Below are positions 26,448-35,321 of a stretch of 64,000 bases of DNA, in pieces. The first letter of the stretch is position 1; each line of letters opens with the position of its first letter. The DNA comes from Xylanimicrobium pachnodae JCM 13526 = NBRC 107786 (GTDB taxonomy: Bacteria > Actinomycetota > Actinomycetes > Actinomycetales > Cellulomonadaceae): NCBI GenBank assembly GCA_001592145.1, contig BCWJ01000003.1:62001-126000 (forward strand), in the 5' to 3' direction. A program made the position numbers and the translations under genes. The notes beneath the pieces are model-generated. The model was not told where the DNA came from, ran no database searches, and worked only from the letters and a program-made list of their open reading frames with translations.

Positions 26448-26487
26448 TCGTTCTGCAACGTTGTAGTTTTCCAACGTTGCAGAACGA
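26448..26487. promoter_or_regulatory. Double LacI-type operator, 16-bp perfect inverted repeat
   Basis: Arms at 26448-26463 and 26472-26487 are perfect complements, with an 8-nt spacer. Each arm holds its own CAACGTTG palindrome (26456-26463 and 26472-26479), the CG-centred form bound by LacI-family repressors. It lies 60-100 bp upstream of the arabinanase and 70-110 bp upstream of the divergent exporter, so either or both could be controlled. A smaller palindrome (ACCTG-TTGC-CAGGT, 26435-26448) abuts it. The rest of the 169-bp gap shows only a T6 run near 26420. Confidence 0.75.
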
Positions 26488-26546
26488 GCGGTGCTCGTCG
26501 TCGAGCGCCGTGGACCTCCTCTCCGACGTCGTACTGGGAGCCCTCG

Positions 26547-28925
26547 TTGAACCCGATCCGTCGTACCCTCACCAGCGCCCTCGCGGTCGGCGTGCTCCTC
26601 GCCGCCGGCAGCGTCCCCGCCGACGCCGATCCCGGCCCCGGGGTGCCCGGCCAGAAGACCGCCCCACCCGCGCCCGCCTTCACGGACGTCACCGTCCACG
26701 ACCCCTCGATCGTCACCGCGGGCGACGACATCTGGGTGTTCGGCTCGCACGGCGCCTCCGCGTTCACGCAGGACCTGATCTCGTGGCAGCAGCACACCGT
26801 CGACCTGTCCGAGAACCCCGACAACGCGCTGTTCGACGACGTCTGGACGGAGCTCGCGGACACCTTCGCATGGGCGCGTACCGCGACCCTCTGGGCCGCC
26901 GACGTCATCCAGCTCCCCGACGGCCGCTACGCCATGTACTACAACGCCTGCGAGGGCAGCTCGCCGCTGTCCGCGCTCGGCCTCGCCACGTCTGACGACG
27001 TCGACGGCCCCTACGAGAACCAGGGCATCCTGCTGAAGTCGGGCATGGTCGGCGAGTCGGAGAACCCCGGGGAGACGTACGACGCCCGCATCCACCCGAA
27101 CGCCGTGGATCCCGACGCGTTCTACGACGCCGACGGTGGCCTGTGGATGGTGTACGGCTCGTACTCGGGCGGCATCTTCCTGCTGCAGCTCGACCCCGCC
27201 ACGGGCAAGCCCCTGCCGGGCCAGGGCTACGGCGAGCACCTGGTGGGTGGCAACCACAGCCGCATCGAGGGCCCCACCATCCAGTACGACGCCAGCACCG
27301 GGTACTACTACCTCTACGTCTCGTTCGGCGGCCTCGACGCGAGCGGTGGCTACGACGTGCGCGTCGCCCGTTCCCGCAGCGTCACCGGCCCGTACCTCGA
27401 CGCGTCCGGCAACGACATGCGCACCGTGAAGGCGGACCCGGCCCAGCCCCTGTTCGACGACGCCTCCATCGAGCCGTACGGCACCAAGCTGATGGGTGGG
27501 CACCTGTTCACCCGTGAGCTGGGGGAGCCCGGTACCGGCACGGGCTTCGGCTACGTCTCGCCCGGGCACACCTCCTGGTACACCGACCCGGACACCGGGC
27601 AGATGTTCATGGTGTTCCACAGCCGCTTCCCGGGTACCGGCGAGGTCCACCACGTGCGGGTGCACCAGATGTGGATGAACGCGGACGGCTGGCCCGTCGT
27701 CTCCCCGATGCGGTACGCGGGCGAGACCGCCGGCAAGATCAAGCGCGCCGACGTCGTCGGCACGTGGCAGCTCGTGGACATGGGGCACGACATCACCGCG
27801 GTCGCCGCGACGTCCACCGACATCACGCTCGGCAAGACCGGCACGATCACCGGTGCCGCGAGCGGCACCTGGAAGCTCACCGGTCAGAACACCGCCACGC
27901 TCACCATCGACGGGCAGACGTACGACGGTCGGTTCGTGCCCACCTGGGACCCCGCCACCGAGGCCTGGTCCGTCGGCTTCACCGCACTGTCCGACGCCGG
28001 GGTCACGGTGTGGGGCCGGCGCACCACCGAGCTGAGCGGCGCCACCGCGGTCGCGGCCGTGCTCGCCGACCTCGATCTCGGGGACACCTCCGCCGTCGTC
28101 GCGCCGCTCACGCTGCCCACCAGCGGCACCAACGGCACCACGATCACGTGGGCGACGTCCGACGCCGCGGTGATCAGCGCCGACGGTGCCGTCACCCGGC
28201 CCGACGCCGGGCAGCCCGATACGCATGCCACCCTCACCGCGACCGTGACGAACGGTTCCGCCACCAGGACCGTCACGTTCGACGTCACCGTCCCCGCCCG
28301 CGTTCCCGGGGTGCTCGCGGCATCCTGGTCGTTCGACGGCGACCTCGCCGACGGGACCGGTACCCACCCGGACGGCGTGCCGACCGGCAGCCGGATCGAC
28401 GCCCTCGGCGGCACGGCCGCCTACGTGGCCGACGGCGTCACGGGTAGCGCCCTGCACCTGGACGGCGCCGCCGGGGTGCGGCTGCCCGACGGCCTGGTCG
28501 CGGACGACACCTACTCGGTGAGCCTGTGGCTGCGCCCCTCGGCCCTGACGCAGTACACGACCGCGTTCTTCGCCGGCTCGACCGACTCCTGGGTGAGCCT
28601 GGTGCCGCGCGGTCACGACGGCGTCGGCGGCTCGACCATGCTGTGGTCCGGGTCCGCCTGGTACGACGCCGGGACGGGCCTGAGCCTGCCCCTGGGCGAG
28701 TGGAGCCACGTCGCGTTCGTCGTCGACGGCGGGGCGGTCACCGTCTACGTCGACGGCGAGGAACGGTTCGCGGGCACCGGGTTCCCCGACGTGCTCACCG
28801 CCACCAGCGCGTTCGGCCTGGGCGTGAACTGGTGGGATGCCCCGTACCAGGGCGACCTCGACGAGCTGACCGTCTGGGACTCGGCCCTCTCCCCGAAGGA
28901 GATCGCCGCGCTGGCAACGGCCTGA
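26547..28925 (+). CDS. Secreted arabinan endo-1,5-alpha-L-arabinosidase, GH43 with LamG domain
   Basis: The 792-residue enzyme begins with a signal peptide (about 1-27, ending near ADA-DPG). The GH43 five-blade propeller covers about 40-390, with the general base Asp52 in VHDPSIV, an Asp at 188 or 190 in VDPDAF, and the acid Glu241 in SRIEGPTI. A GH43 C-terminal barrel (about 395-495), an atypical bacterial Ig-like domain (about 500-590) and a concanavalin/LamG-like domain (about 595-790) follow. It should cleave arabinan outside the cell. The start is a TTG: GGGAG sits 6 nt upstream and the signal peptide begins there. The upstream operator suggests sugar-controlled expression. Confidence 0.9.
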   Translation: MNPIRRTLTSALAVGVLLAAGSVPADADPGPGVPGQKTAPPAPAFTDVTVHDPSIVTAGDDIWVFGSHGASAFTQDLISWQQHTVDLSENPDNALFDDVWTELADTFAWARTATLWAADVIQLPDGRYAMYYNACEGSSPLSALGLATSDDVDGPYENQGILLKSGMVGESENPGETYDARIHPNAVDPDAFYDADGGLWMVYGSYSGGIFLLQLDPATGKPLPGQGYGEHLVGGNHSRIEGPTIQYDASTGYYYLYVSFGGLDASGGYDVRVARSRSVTGPYLDASGNDMRTVKADPAQPLFDDASIEPYGTKLMGGHLFTRELGEPGTGTGFGYVSPGHTSWYTDPDTGQMFMVFHSRFPGTGEVHHVRVHQMWMNADGWPVVSPMRYAGETAGKIKRADVVGTWQLVDMGHDITAVAATSTDITLGKTGTITGAASGTWKLTGQNTATLTIDGQTYDGRFVPTWDPATEAWSVGFTALSDAGVTVWGRRTTELSGATAVAAVLADLDLGDTSAVVAPLTLPTSGTNGTTITWATSDAAVISADGAVTRPDAGQPDTHATLTATVTNGSATRTVTFDVTVPARVPGVLAASWSFDGDLADGTGTHPDGVPTGSRIDALGGTAAYVADGVTGSALHLDGAAGVRLPDGLVADDTYSVSLWLRPSALTQYTTAFFAGSTDSWVSLVPRGHDGVGGSTMLWSGSAWYDAGTGLSLPLGEWSHVAFVVDGGAVTVYVDGEERFAGTGFPDVLTATSAFGLGVNWWDAPYQGDLDELTVWDSALSPKEIAALATA

Positions 28926-28930
28926 CCTGC

Positions 28931-28970
28931 CTCCGTCGTCCTGCGGGTGTCGGGCCGCAGGACGACGGAG
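28931..28970. terminator. Bidirectional terminator-like hairpin
   Basis: A perfect 16-bp stem (28931-28946 with 28955-28970) and an 8-nt loop fill the 55-bp gap between two convergent genes. Confidence 0.8.
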
Positions 28971-28980
28971 CATGCGGGCG

Positions 28981-31803
28981 TTACTCCGCCACGCGGCGGG
29001 TCAGCACCAGGCGTGAGCGCGTCGCGAGCCAGGCGGCCGTCACCGCGAGCAGGGGCAGGCCCACCAGCAGCGCGAGCAGCCACGGCCACGGGAACGTCAG
29101 CGCCCAGGCCAGGTCCGGGGCCTGCCAGCGGTGCCGCTCGAACAGCACGAACGCGGCCCCGAGCGGGTACCCGGACAGCACCCCGACCAGCGCCCCGACG
29201 GCGACGATCGTCCCGGCCTGGGCGGCGACGATGCGCTTGCGGGTCGAGGGGGTGGCGCCGACGGCGGTGAGCGTGGCCAGGTCCGGCCGGGACTCGGTGG
29301 CGGCCAGGGCGGCCGCGATCCACGCCGCGGCGAGGGCGAGAATGCCGCCCGCGCCCGCGATGAGCAGGGTGGCGAGCCAGTCGGGCGCGCCGTAGTCCAC
29401 CAGGTCCGCGCCGACGCTCACCGAGACCTTGCTCAGGCCCCACTCGTCCTGACCGAACTGGTCGTCGAGGCGGGCCTGGAGGGTCTGCTGCTCGGCCGTC
29501 GTGAGGTGGACGGCGTCGGCGGAGACGAGCCCGCCGAGCTCGGTATGCATCCCCAGGTCGTCGACGAGCGAGGCGGGCACGAGGGGCAGGCTGGTGTTGG
29601 ACGGGCCGCGGGGGTTGCCCACGCCGGCGCCCGGCACGCTGACCGTCGTGGTCTTCAGGAGTTGCGAGTCGTCGCCGTCGGTCTTCCGCGTCTCGACGTC
29701 GAACGTCGCGGTGCCGTCCTCGCTGGTCAGCCCGGCAAGGGTCACGACGCGGCCGGCGGCAAGCGCCGCGCGGGCGGCGTCAGGGTCGGGGATGCCGAGC
29801 GGGTCGACAAGGCCGCCGTCGTCGACGATGGGACCCCAGATCGCGTTGCCGGACGCGCCCCACGACGTGCCCTCCGGTTGCTGCAGGTGGATGTACGTGG
29901 AGACGCCGTCCTGCTCCGCCGGTGGGCGGGCCACCGTGACGGGGAGCAGGTCCCCGATCCGGGGGACCACGTCGTGCACGATGGCGGTGACGGCGTCGAC
30001 GCCGTCGTCGGTGAGCGGCTCGCTGCCCGACGAGAGCATGACGACGCCGGGCGCCGCGATCAGGGCCTGCGAGAAGTAGTCGTGCTGGGACTGCGCGGTC
30101 GAGTAGACGAGCCCCGCGGTGGCCCCGGCGGTCGCGACCAGCACGGCGGCGATGGCCGGCGAGGTGCGCGACCGGTTGCGGGCGGCGTCGCGCAGTGCGA
30201 AACGCCAGCTCAGCGGCAACGCGCCCGCGAGGCGTCCGAGCCCGGCCACGATGCCGCCGCACGCGAGCACCAGGCCGATCTCCCCGGCGACCACGCCGCC
30301 CATGATGAGCATCGGTTGCGTGGTCAGGCCGCCGACGATCGCCGCGGCGAACCCGCCCACGGCGAGCACCGTGCCGACCACGGCGGGCCAGCGCCGGGCC
30401 GTCACCTCGCCGCGGCGCCCCGCGAGGACGGCGACGACGTCGGCCTTGGATGCGCCGCGTGCGGGCAGCCACGCACCGGCCGCGGCGATGAGCAGGCCCA
30501 CCAGTGCGATCCCGCCGAGGATCGGCCAGGGCGGGGAGAGGAACCGGAGCGTCCCGTCGACGGCCATCAGGATCGCGGCGGCCCCTACGGCGAGCGCGGC
30601 CCCGGCCAGCGAGGCGAACGTCCCGATCACGACGGCGGTGCCGAGCACGATCGCGCGCAGCGAGCGCGCCGTCCCGCCGTTCGCCGCGATGATCGCGAGG
30701 GCGCGGGACGACCGGCGCGCGCTGACGGCGAAGGCGGGACCGATGAGCAGCACGGCTTCCAGCAGGGCGACGACGATGACGGCGCCGAACACGCCCCACG
30801 TCATGAGGAAGTCGCTCGATGACGATGACGATGACGACGACGATGACGACGGGGTGGTGGCGAACAGCGGCACGGCCGAGTCGGGTGGCGGGTCGAGGAG
30901 CACGGCGCGGCTGGTGACGAGAAGGGAGGACTCGTTGAGGGCGACGACGTCGTCCCACGTCACGGGGGACTCACCCGAGATGAACCAGCGGGGCTGGATG
31001 TCCCTGCCGGAGTCCGTGGTGGTCAGGTCGGCCGGGGCGACGAGCGGACCCGTACCGGGGTACAGCACCGAGGTGCCCGCGGGTTGGTCGGCGGCGAGGA
31101 TGCCGGAGAGGGTCGCCGAGCCGAGCTCGGTCTGCCCGTCACCCGTGCCCGTGCCCACGCCCGAGCCCGCGTTGAGGCGGGCCGAGACCGGGTCGCCGAT
31201 CGACAGGTGCAGGTCGTTCGCGATGCTGCGGGTCAAGGCCACCTCGCCCGGCCCGGGCAGGGCACCGTCGGCCAGGGGGAAGGCGGCGGCGACGGCCGGG
31301 ACGGTCAGGTCGACCTGTAGCGCCGGCGCGTAGGTCAGCAGATCGGTGCCGTAGGCGACCACCGGGGCGGTCAGGCCCATGGTCGCCCGCGACCCGGCAG
31401 GGAGCGTCGCGGCGAGCGTGGCGGCCACGTCGTCCTGCGTGACCGGGCCGGGGAGCGCCTCTCCGCTCTGGCTGCTCATGGATAGGTCGGGTGCCTGCTG
31501 GAGGCCGGGCAGGTTGGTGAACGTCACCGACGCGACCAGGTCGGGGCCGAGTTCCCGGGCCGCCATGCGCTCCGGCGTCTCCTGAGTGGACCACAGCACC
31601 GTCGCGGCGAACGACCCGAGGGCCACCGGCAGGGTCACCATGATCGCGATCAGCGCCGTGCGGCCCTTGTTGCGGCGGGCGTCGCGGGCGCCGTACCGCA
31701 GCGCCACCCGCCAGCGTCCGCGGAACCGGGCGCCCGGCCCGCCGGGCTTCGCCCCGGCCGCGCGGGAGCCGTCCCTCGTGGTCCGGTCGAGCGTGGCGGT
31801 CAC
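28981..31803 (-). CDS. ABC transporter permease, FtsX-like (MacB/LolC type)
   Basis: This 940-residue protein has a first membrane helix near residue 50, a large extracytoplasmic domain, and two FtsX-like four-helix regions (one following the serine tract, one at the C-terminal end). The layout fits the large actinobacterial FtsX-type permeases that move lipids or peptides or sense antibiotics. A run of 12 serines precedes FLMTWGVFG, where the chain re-enters the membrane. The GTG start overlaps the ATPase stop by 4 nt. With the ATPase and PadR genes it forms one operon. Confidence 0.88.
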   Translation of the reverse strand: MTATLDRTTRDGSRAAGAKPGGPGARFRGRWRVALRYGARDARRNKGRTALIAIMVTLPVALGSFAATVLWSTQETPERMAARELGPDLVASVTFTNLPGLQQAPDLSMSSQSGEALPGPVTQDDVAATLAATLPAGSRATMGLTAPVVAYGTDLLTYAPALQVDLTVPAVAAAFPLADGALPGPGEVALTRSIANDLHLSIGDPVSARLNAGSGVGTGTGDGQTELGSATLSGILAADQPAGTSVLYPGTGPLVAPADLTTTDSGRDIQPRWFISGESPVTWDDVVALNESSLLVTSRAVLLDPPPDSAVPLFATTPSSSSSSSSSSSSDFLMTWGVFGAVIVVALLEAVLLIGPAFAVSARRSSRALAIIAANGGTARSLRAIVLGTAVVIGTFASLAGAALAVGAAAILMAVDGTLRFLSPPWPILGGIALVGLLIAAAGAWLPARGASKADVVAVLAGRRGEVTARRWPAVVGTVLAVGGFAAAIVGGLTTQPMLIMGGVVAGEIGLVLACGGIVAGLGRLAGALPLSWRFALRDAARNRSRTSPAIAAVLVATAGATAGLVYSTAQSQHDYFSQALIAAPGVVMLSSGSEPLTDDGVDAVTAIVHDVVPRIGDLLPVTVARPPAEQDGVSTYIHLQQPEGTSWGASGNAIWGPIVDDGGLVDPLGIPDPDAARAALAAGRVVTLAGLTSEDGTATFDVETRKTDGDDSQLLKTTTVSVPGAGVGNPRGPSNTSLPLVPASLVDDLGMHTELGGLVSADAVHLTTAEQQTLQARLDDQFGQDEWGLSKVSVSVGADLVDYGAPDWLATLLIAGAGGILALAAAWIAAALAATESRPDLATLTAVGATPSTRKRIVAAQAGTIVAVGALVGVLSGYPLGAAFVLFERHRWQAPDLAWALTFPWPWLLALLVGLPLLAVTAAWLATRSRLVLTRRVAE
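30817..30850 (-). repeat. Serine-codon microsatellite in the permease gene
   Basis: Plus-strand CGATGA repeats encode 12 serines (TCG/TCA alternating, then AGC). The tract sits at the outside edge of a membrane helix. Its 6-bp units keep the frame if the number changes. Confidence 0.8.
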
Positions 31804-32546
31804 GCCGTCACCGCCCCGTCGAGCAGCGTGTCCGCGTCCGTTGCCGTGCCGGTCTCGTCGATCACCAGGCCGTCGCGCAGGAACACGATGCGGTCGGCCC
31901 ACGCGGCGTGCCGTGCGTCGTGCGTGACCAGTAGCCCGGCGGCCCCGGCGTCGACCCGGGCGCGCAGTACCCGCATGACGGCCTCGCCGGTCACGGAGTC
32001 GAGCGCACCCGTGGGCTCGTCGGCGAGCAGCAGGCGGCGCGGCCCCACGAGCGCGCGGGCGATGGCGACGCGCTGCGCCTGCCCGCCCGACATATCGTCC
32101 GGGAACCGGTCGGCCAGGTCGTCCATGTCCACCTCGGCCAGCGCCGCCGTGGCCGCCGCGCGGGCCCGGCGCGCGGAGACGCCGTCGAGCTCCAACGGCA
32201 GGGTCACGTTCTCCATCGCGGTCAGTGCCGGCACCAGGTTGAGGTCCTGGAACACGTAGCCCACGTGCTTGCGCCGCAGGCGGGCGCGGCCCTTTGCGTC
32301 CAGGGCGCCGACGTCGTCGCGCCCCACCCGCACGGTGCCCGACGTCGGGGAGTCGAGCCCGCCCGCCAGGTGCAGCAGCGTGGACTTGCCCGAACCGGAC
32401 GGGCCCATGACGGCGACGAGCTCGCCCATGGCGACGTCCAGGTCGACGCCGCGCAGGTCCGTGCCACCCAGGGCGTGCACCTGGGCGGCGCCATGGCCGT
32501 GGACGCGGGTGACCCCGCGCATCGTGAGCATGACGGGGGAGGACAT
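31800..32546 (-). CDS. ABC transporter ATP-binding protein, LolD/MacB type
   Basis: The 248-residue ATPase has Walker A GPSGSGKST (about residues 40-48), signature MSGGQAQR, Walker B LLLADEPTGALD and switch His in VTHDARH. It energises the FtsX-like permease encoded next. Its ATG overlaps the padR stop by one base and its stop overlaps the permease GTG. Confidence 0.95.
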   Translation of the reverse strand: MSSPVMLTMRGVTRVHGHGAAQVHALGGTDLRGVDLDVAMGELVAVMGPSGSGKSTLLHLAGGLDSPTSGTVRVGRDDVGALDAKGRARLRRKHVGYVFQDLNLVPALTAMENVTLPLELDGVSARRARAAATAALAEVDMDDLADRFPDDMSGGQAQRVAIARALVGPRRLLLADEPTGALDSVTGEAVMRVLRARVDAGAAGLLVTHDARHAAWADRIVFLRDGLVIDETGTATDADTLLDGAVTA

Positions 32547-33205
32547 CAGCGGCCTGCCTTCGTGTGGGTGTTCTTGGTGGTTTTCGGGGTGGTGGTGGTT
32601 TTGGCGGGCTCCACCACCGGGGGATCAACTACCGGGTGTGCGTGCGCGGCCCGCAGCACCGACGCCTCGACGTGGTCGAGCCAGCGCACCTCGGCCTCGG
32701 CCGCGAAGATCAGCGAGTCCAGCACGAGCGTCCAGGCGAGCCCCGGCCCGTCGGCAGCGGCGTCCTTCTTGAGCCGGGTGTAGTCGCGCAGCGCCCGCAG
32801 CGTCTCGGTGCGCTGCCGCTGGACGACGGCGCCGACATCGACCCCGTGACCGTCGACGTGGATGGTGACGGCGAGGGCGAGCTTGATGGCGAGCTCGTCG
32901 CGGGCGGGGGCGTTGCGCTCGACGGGCCGTTGCCACCAGCTCGTCGCCTCGGCGCGTCCAGCAGCCGTGAGGCGGTACCGCTCGCCGCGCGACTCGGCCG
33001 GGGTGTCGGCACCGGCACCGGCACCGGCGTCGTCGGGCACGGGCTCGACGAGCCCGTCGCGCTCCAGGCGCTGCAGCGTGGTGTAGGCCTGCCCGATGTT
33101 GAGCGGCCAGGTGCCGCCCGTGCGCGCCTCGAACTCCTGGCGGAGCTGGTAGCCACCCATGGGCTCCTCCGAGAGAAGGGCGAGGAAGCCTTGCCTGATC
33201 GACAT
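32546..33205 (-). CDS. PadR family transcriptional regulator
   Basis: The 219-residue protein has an N-terminal winged helix (LLSEEPMGGYQLRQEFEART, with YTTLQRLERDGLV as the recognition part) and a PadR C-terminal dimer region. The tail is unusual, Thr/Lys-rich after about residue 195. ATG 33205 is preferred over ATG 33217 because GGAG lies 6 nt before it. Two operator-like palindromes lie just upstream. It should repress the ABC operon, including itself, with release by an inducer; the ligand is unknown. Confidence 0.9.
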   Translation of the reverse strand: MSIRQGFLALLSEEPMGGYQLRQEFEARTGGTWPLNIGQAYTTLQRLERDGLVEPVPDDAGAGAGADTPAESRGERYRLTAAGRAEATSWWQRPVERNAPARDELAIKLALAVTIHVDGHGVDVGAVVQRQRTETLRALRDYTRLKKDAAADGPGLAWTLVLDSLIFAAEAEVRWLDHVEASVLRAAHAHPVVDPPVVEPAKTTTTPKTTKNTHTKAGR

Positions 33206-33218
33206 CGTCAACTCCATG

Positions 33219-33231
33219 CTTACCGAGTAAG
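33219..33231. promoter_or_regulatory. PadR operator candidate 1
   Basis: CTTACCGAGTAAG is a 13-bp palindrome (arms CTTAC/GTAAG) 14 bp upstream of the padR start codon. Confidence 0.65.
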
Positions 33232-33252
33232 GACGTGGTGCTGATGGTCATA

Positions 33253-33265
33253 CTTACCGGGTAAG
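33253..33265. promoter_or_regulatory. PadR operator candidate 2
   Basis: CTTACCGGGTAAG repeats the first palindrome with its centre 34 bp away, about three helical turns, so both sites face the same side of the DNA. Confidence 0.65.
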
Positions 33266-33357
33266 CGTGCGGCGTCAAGCGCTGTGGCCCGCTGTACGAC
33301 CACTCGCTGTGGTGCACGCCTCGCGAGACACGAGCGATCGACGCGCGCCACCCTGGA

Positions 33358-33363
33358 TAGGGT
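33358..33363 (+). promoter_or_regulatory. Leaderless -10 box of the DUF3817 gene
   Basis: TAGGGT, then 6 nt, then GTG 33370. Confidence 0.55.
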
Positions 33364-33369
33364 GGGACG

Positions 33370-33774
33370 GTGACCGACGTTTCCAGCGCCCAGGCCGCCA
33401 CCGCCATCCGCAAGGCCCGCGGGGCGCTCGCCCGCTACCGGGTCATGGCGATCGTCACCGGCGTCATGCTGCTGCTGCTGACGACGTCGATGATCATCAA
33501 GTACGGGTTCGGCTCGTGGCTCGGGTTCGACGTCGACTGGGCCACCACCCTGACCATGTACGTCGGCATCGTGCACGGGTGGATCTACGTGATCTACCTG
33601 GTCACCGTGCTGCACGGGTGGTCCGTCATGCGCTGGAGCTGGGGCCGCCTCGCCGCGCTCGTGTTCGCGGGCGTGATCCCCGTCATGTCGTTCGTCGTCG
33701 AGCGCCGCGTCCACGCCGACGGCGTCGCCAAGCTCGACGGGCTCGCCGCCCGGTACGACGTCGCCGCCGCCTGA
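33370..33774 (+). CDS. DUF3817 integral membrane protein
   Basis: The 134-residue protein has three membrane segments (about 27-48, 62-82 and 92-110) with the family pattern HGWIYVIYLVTVLHGWSVMRW. This small family is common in actinobacteria and lacks a known function. It may be transcribed alone from the box 6 nt before its GTG. Confidence 0.85.
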   Translation: MTDVSSAQAATAIRKARGALARYRVMAIVTGVMLLLLTTSMIIKYGFGSWLGFDVDWATTLTMYVGIVHGWIYVIYLVTVLHGWSVMRWSWGRLAALVFAGVIPVMSFVVERRVHADGVAKLDGLAARYDVAAA

Positions 33775-33849
33775 CCGCCACCCGCTCGCCGCGGCTCACC
33801 CCGGTCGCTGCCTACCCCTGACGCCGCCTGCCCCGACCCCGGAGTTCCC

Positions 33850-34542
33850 ATGACCCCGTTGCGCCGCACCACGACACCCCTCCGCCGTGCCGCCGCCCTC
33901 GCCCTCGCGGCCGGCCTCCTGCTCGCCGGGTGCACCGGCAGCGGGGACGACGCCGCAGACGACGCGACCACCGCAGGTCAGGCGGCCGGAGACGACGCCG
34001 GCACGACGGGTTCGGGCACCACCGGTCCGGGCACCGCGAACGCCGCCGACCAGGTGATGGCCGAGCAGACCAGTGCGGCCCCCGGCGACGTCGGCGGCGA
34101 GCTCACCCTGACGCTGCGCGCGGTCGAGGTGGGCGGCGGGAACATGACCGTGCGCTGGGCGCTGCGCTGGGACAATGACGACGCCGCCGCCGACGCCACG
34201 GTGCGGTACATCGACATGGGACTCGGCGGGGCGACCCTCGTCACGGATCGCTCCGGGCTCAAGGCATACCGCCCGTACTGCACCGACGGATCGTGGCAGG
34301 CGCCGGAGGGGGCAACGGCGACCGAAGCAGGTATCGCGGCGATACGGTGCGGGGGTTCGATGCTGGTCTCACCGCTCGACACCGGCGGCTCCTTCTACTT
34401 CCCCAACCACGGCGCCATCGAGTCGTGGGCCATCCTCCCGGCTCCCGAGGGCAACCCCGCCACGGTCGACGTCGCGCCGGTCGAGGGCCTGCCCCTGTTC
34501 ACCGATGCCACCGTCACCTACCTCGACGGCGGTGCCGAGTGA
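33850..34542 (+). CDS. Putative lipoprotein of unknown function
   Basis: The 230-residue product has a lipoprotein signal with lipobox LLAGC (Cys near residue 27), an Asp/Ala/Gly/Thr-rich linker, and a folded region (about 80-230) with beta-rich segments such as LTLTLRAVEVGGGNMTVRWALRW. I recognise no domain. GGAG lies 6 nt before the ATG. Its stop overlaps the GTG of the OmpA-like gene, so the two are co-translated and probably work together at the cell surface. Confidence 0.75.
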   Translation: MTPLRRTTTPLRRAAALALAAGLLLAGCTGSGDDAADDATTAGQAAGDDAGTTGSGTTGPGTANAADQVMAEQTSAAPGDVGGELTLTLRAVEVGGGNMTVRWALRWDNDDAAADATVRYIDMGLGGATLVTDRSGLKAYRPYCTDGSWQAPEGATATEAGIAAIRCGGSMLVSPLDTGGSFYFPNHGAIESWAILPAPEGNPATVDVAPVEGLPLFTDATVTYLDGGAE

Positions 34543-35264
34543 CTCTCCGCCGTCGTCGGCGCGCAGGGGTCACCGCGGTGACCGCGGTGCTGCTCGCCGG
34601 TGCGGGGATCGCGGTAGGGACCATCACGGCGGGTGCTGCGGCCGCGGACACGCCGTCGCCCTCGGGCGCCACCTCGGCGACCGCGGCCACGGCGCCCGAC
34701 CCGGACCTCATGGCCGAGGCCCAGGAGGTACTCGACGAGCGCGCGGCGGAGGTCGCGGAGATCGAGATCACCGACGCGATGCGCGCCGCCGCCGTCATCG
34801 ATCTCACAGGGGCGGGTGCGGCGCTCACGATCGACGCCGACGACGCCGCCTTCGACCTGCGCCCCGACGACTCGACCATCACCGTGGAGCGCACGGCCGA
34901 GGTGGAGGACGACACGGTCGTCACCCTGACCGCCGATCTGCTGTTCGAGTTCGGCGAGGCGGCGCTCACGGACGCCGCGCAGGCCGCCGTTGCCGACCTC
35001 GCCGCGACCATCCCGCAGGACGCCGCGGTGCTCGTCACGGGGCACACGGACTCGGTGGGCGAGGAGGACTTCAACCTCACGCTCTCCCAGCAGCGGGCGC
35101 AGGCCGTCGCGGACGTGCTGGCTGCCGCGCGCCCCGACCTGGGGCTCACGGTCGAAGGCCACGGCGAGGCCGAACCGGTCGCGGACAACGAGGTGGACGG
35201 GGTGGACAACCCGGCCGGCCGGGCGCTCAACCGCCGCGTCGAGGTCACGTACCCGACCGGCTGA
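34539..35264 (+). CDS. OmpA-like peptidoglycan-binding domain protein
   Basis: The 241-residue protein has a basic start and hydrophobic signal (about 8-35), then a C-terminal OmpA domain (about 130-240) with LLFEFGEAAL, VTGHTDSVGEEDFNLTLSQQRAQ and the late ALNRRVEV. This domain binds diaminopimelate-type or related peptidoglycan. The Gram-positive context suggests it holds the partner lipoprotein near the wall. The GTG start overlaps the lipoprotein stop by 3-4 nt. Confidence 0.85.
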   Translation: MTLRRRRRAGVTAVTAVLLAGAGIAVGTITAGAAAADTPSPSGATSATAATAPDPDLMAEAQEVLDERAAEVAEIEITDAMRAAAVIDLTGAGAALTIDADDAAFDLRPDDSTITVERTAEVEDDTVVTLTADLLFEFGEAALTDAAQAAVADLAATIPQDAAVLVTGHTDSVGEEDFNLTLSQQRAQAVADVLAAARPDLGLTVEGHGEAEPVADNEVDGVDNPAGRALNRRVEVTYPTG

Positions 35265-35309
35265 GCCAGGCCACCCCGACCCCATGAGCCAGGCCGCGGG
35301 AGGCCCACC

Positions 35310-35315
35310 TAGAAT
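35310..35315 (+). promoter_or_regulatory. Leaderless -10 box of guaA
   Basis: TAGAAT, then 6 nt, then GTG 35322. Confidence 0.6.
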
Positions 35316-35321
35316 GCTCGG

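Noticed and set aside
25773-28973. 1066-codon minus-strand frame opposite the arabinanase
   Set aside because: Low-complexity translation without motifs, antisense to a recognised GH43 enzyme; only its last part coincides with exporter DNA, out of frame.
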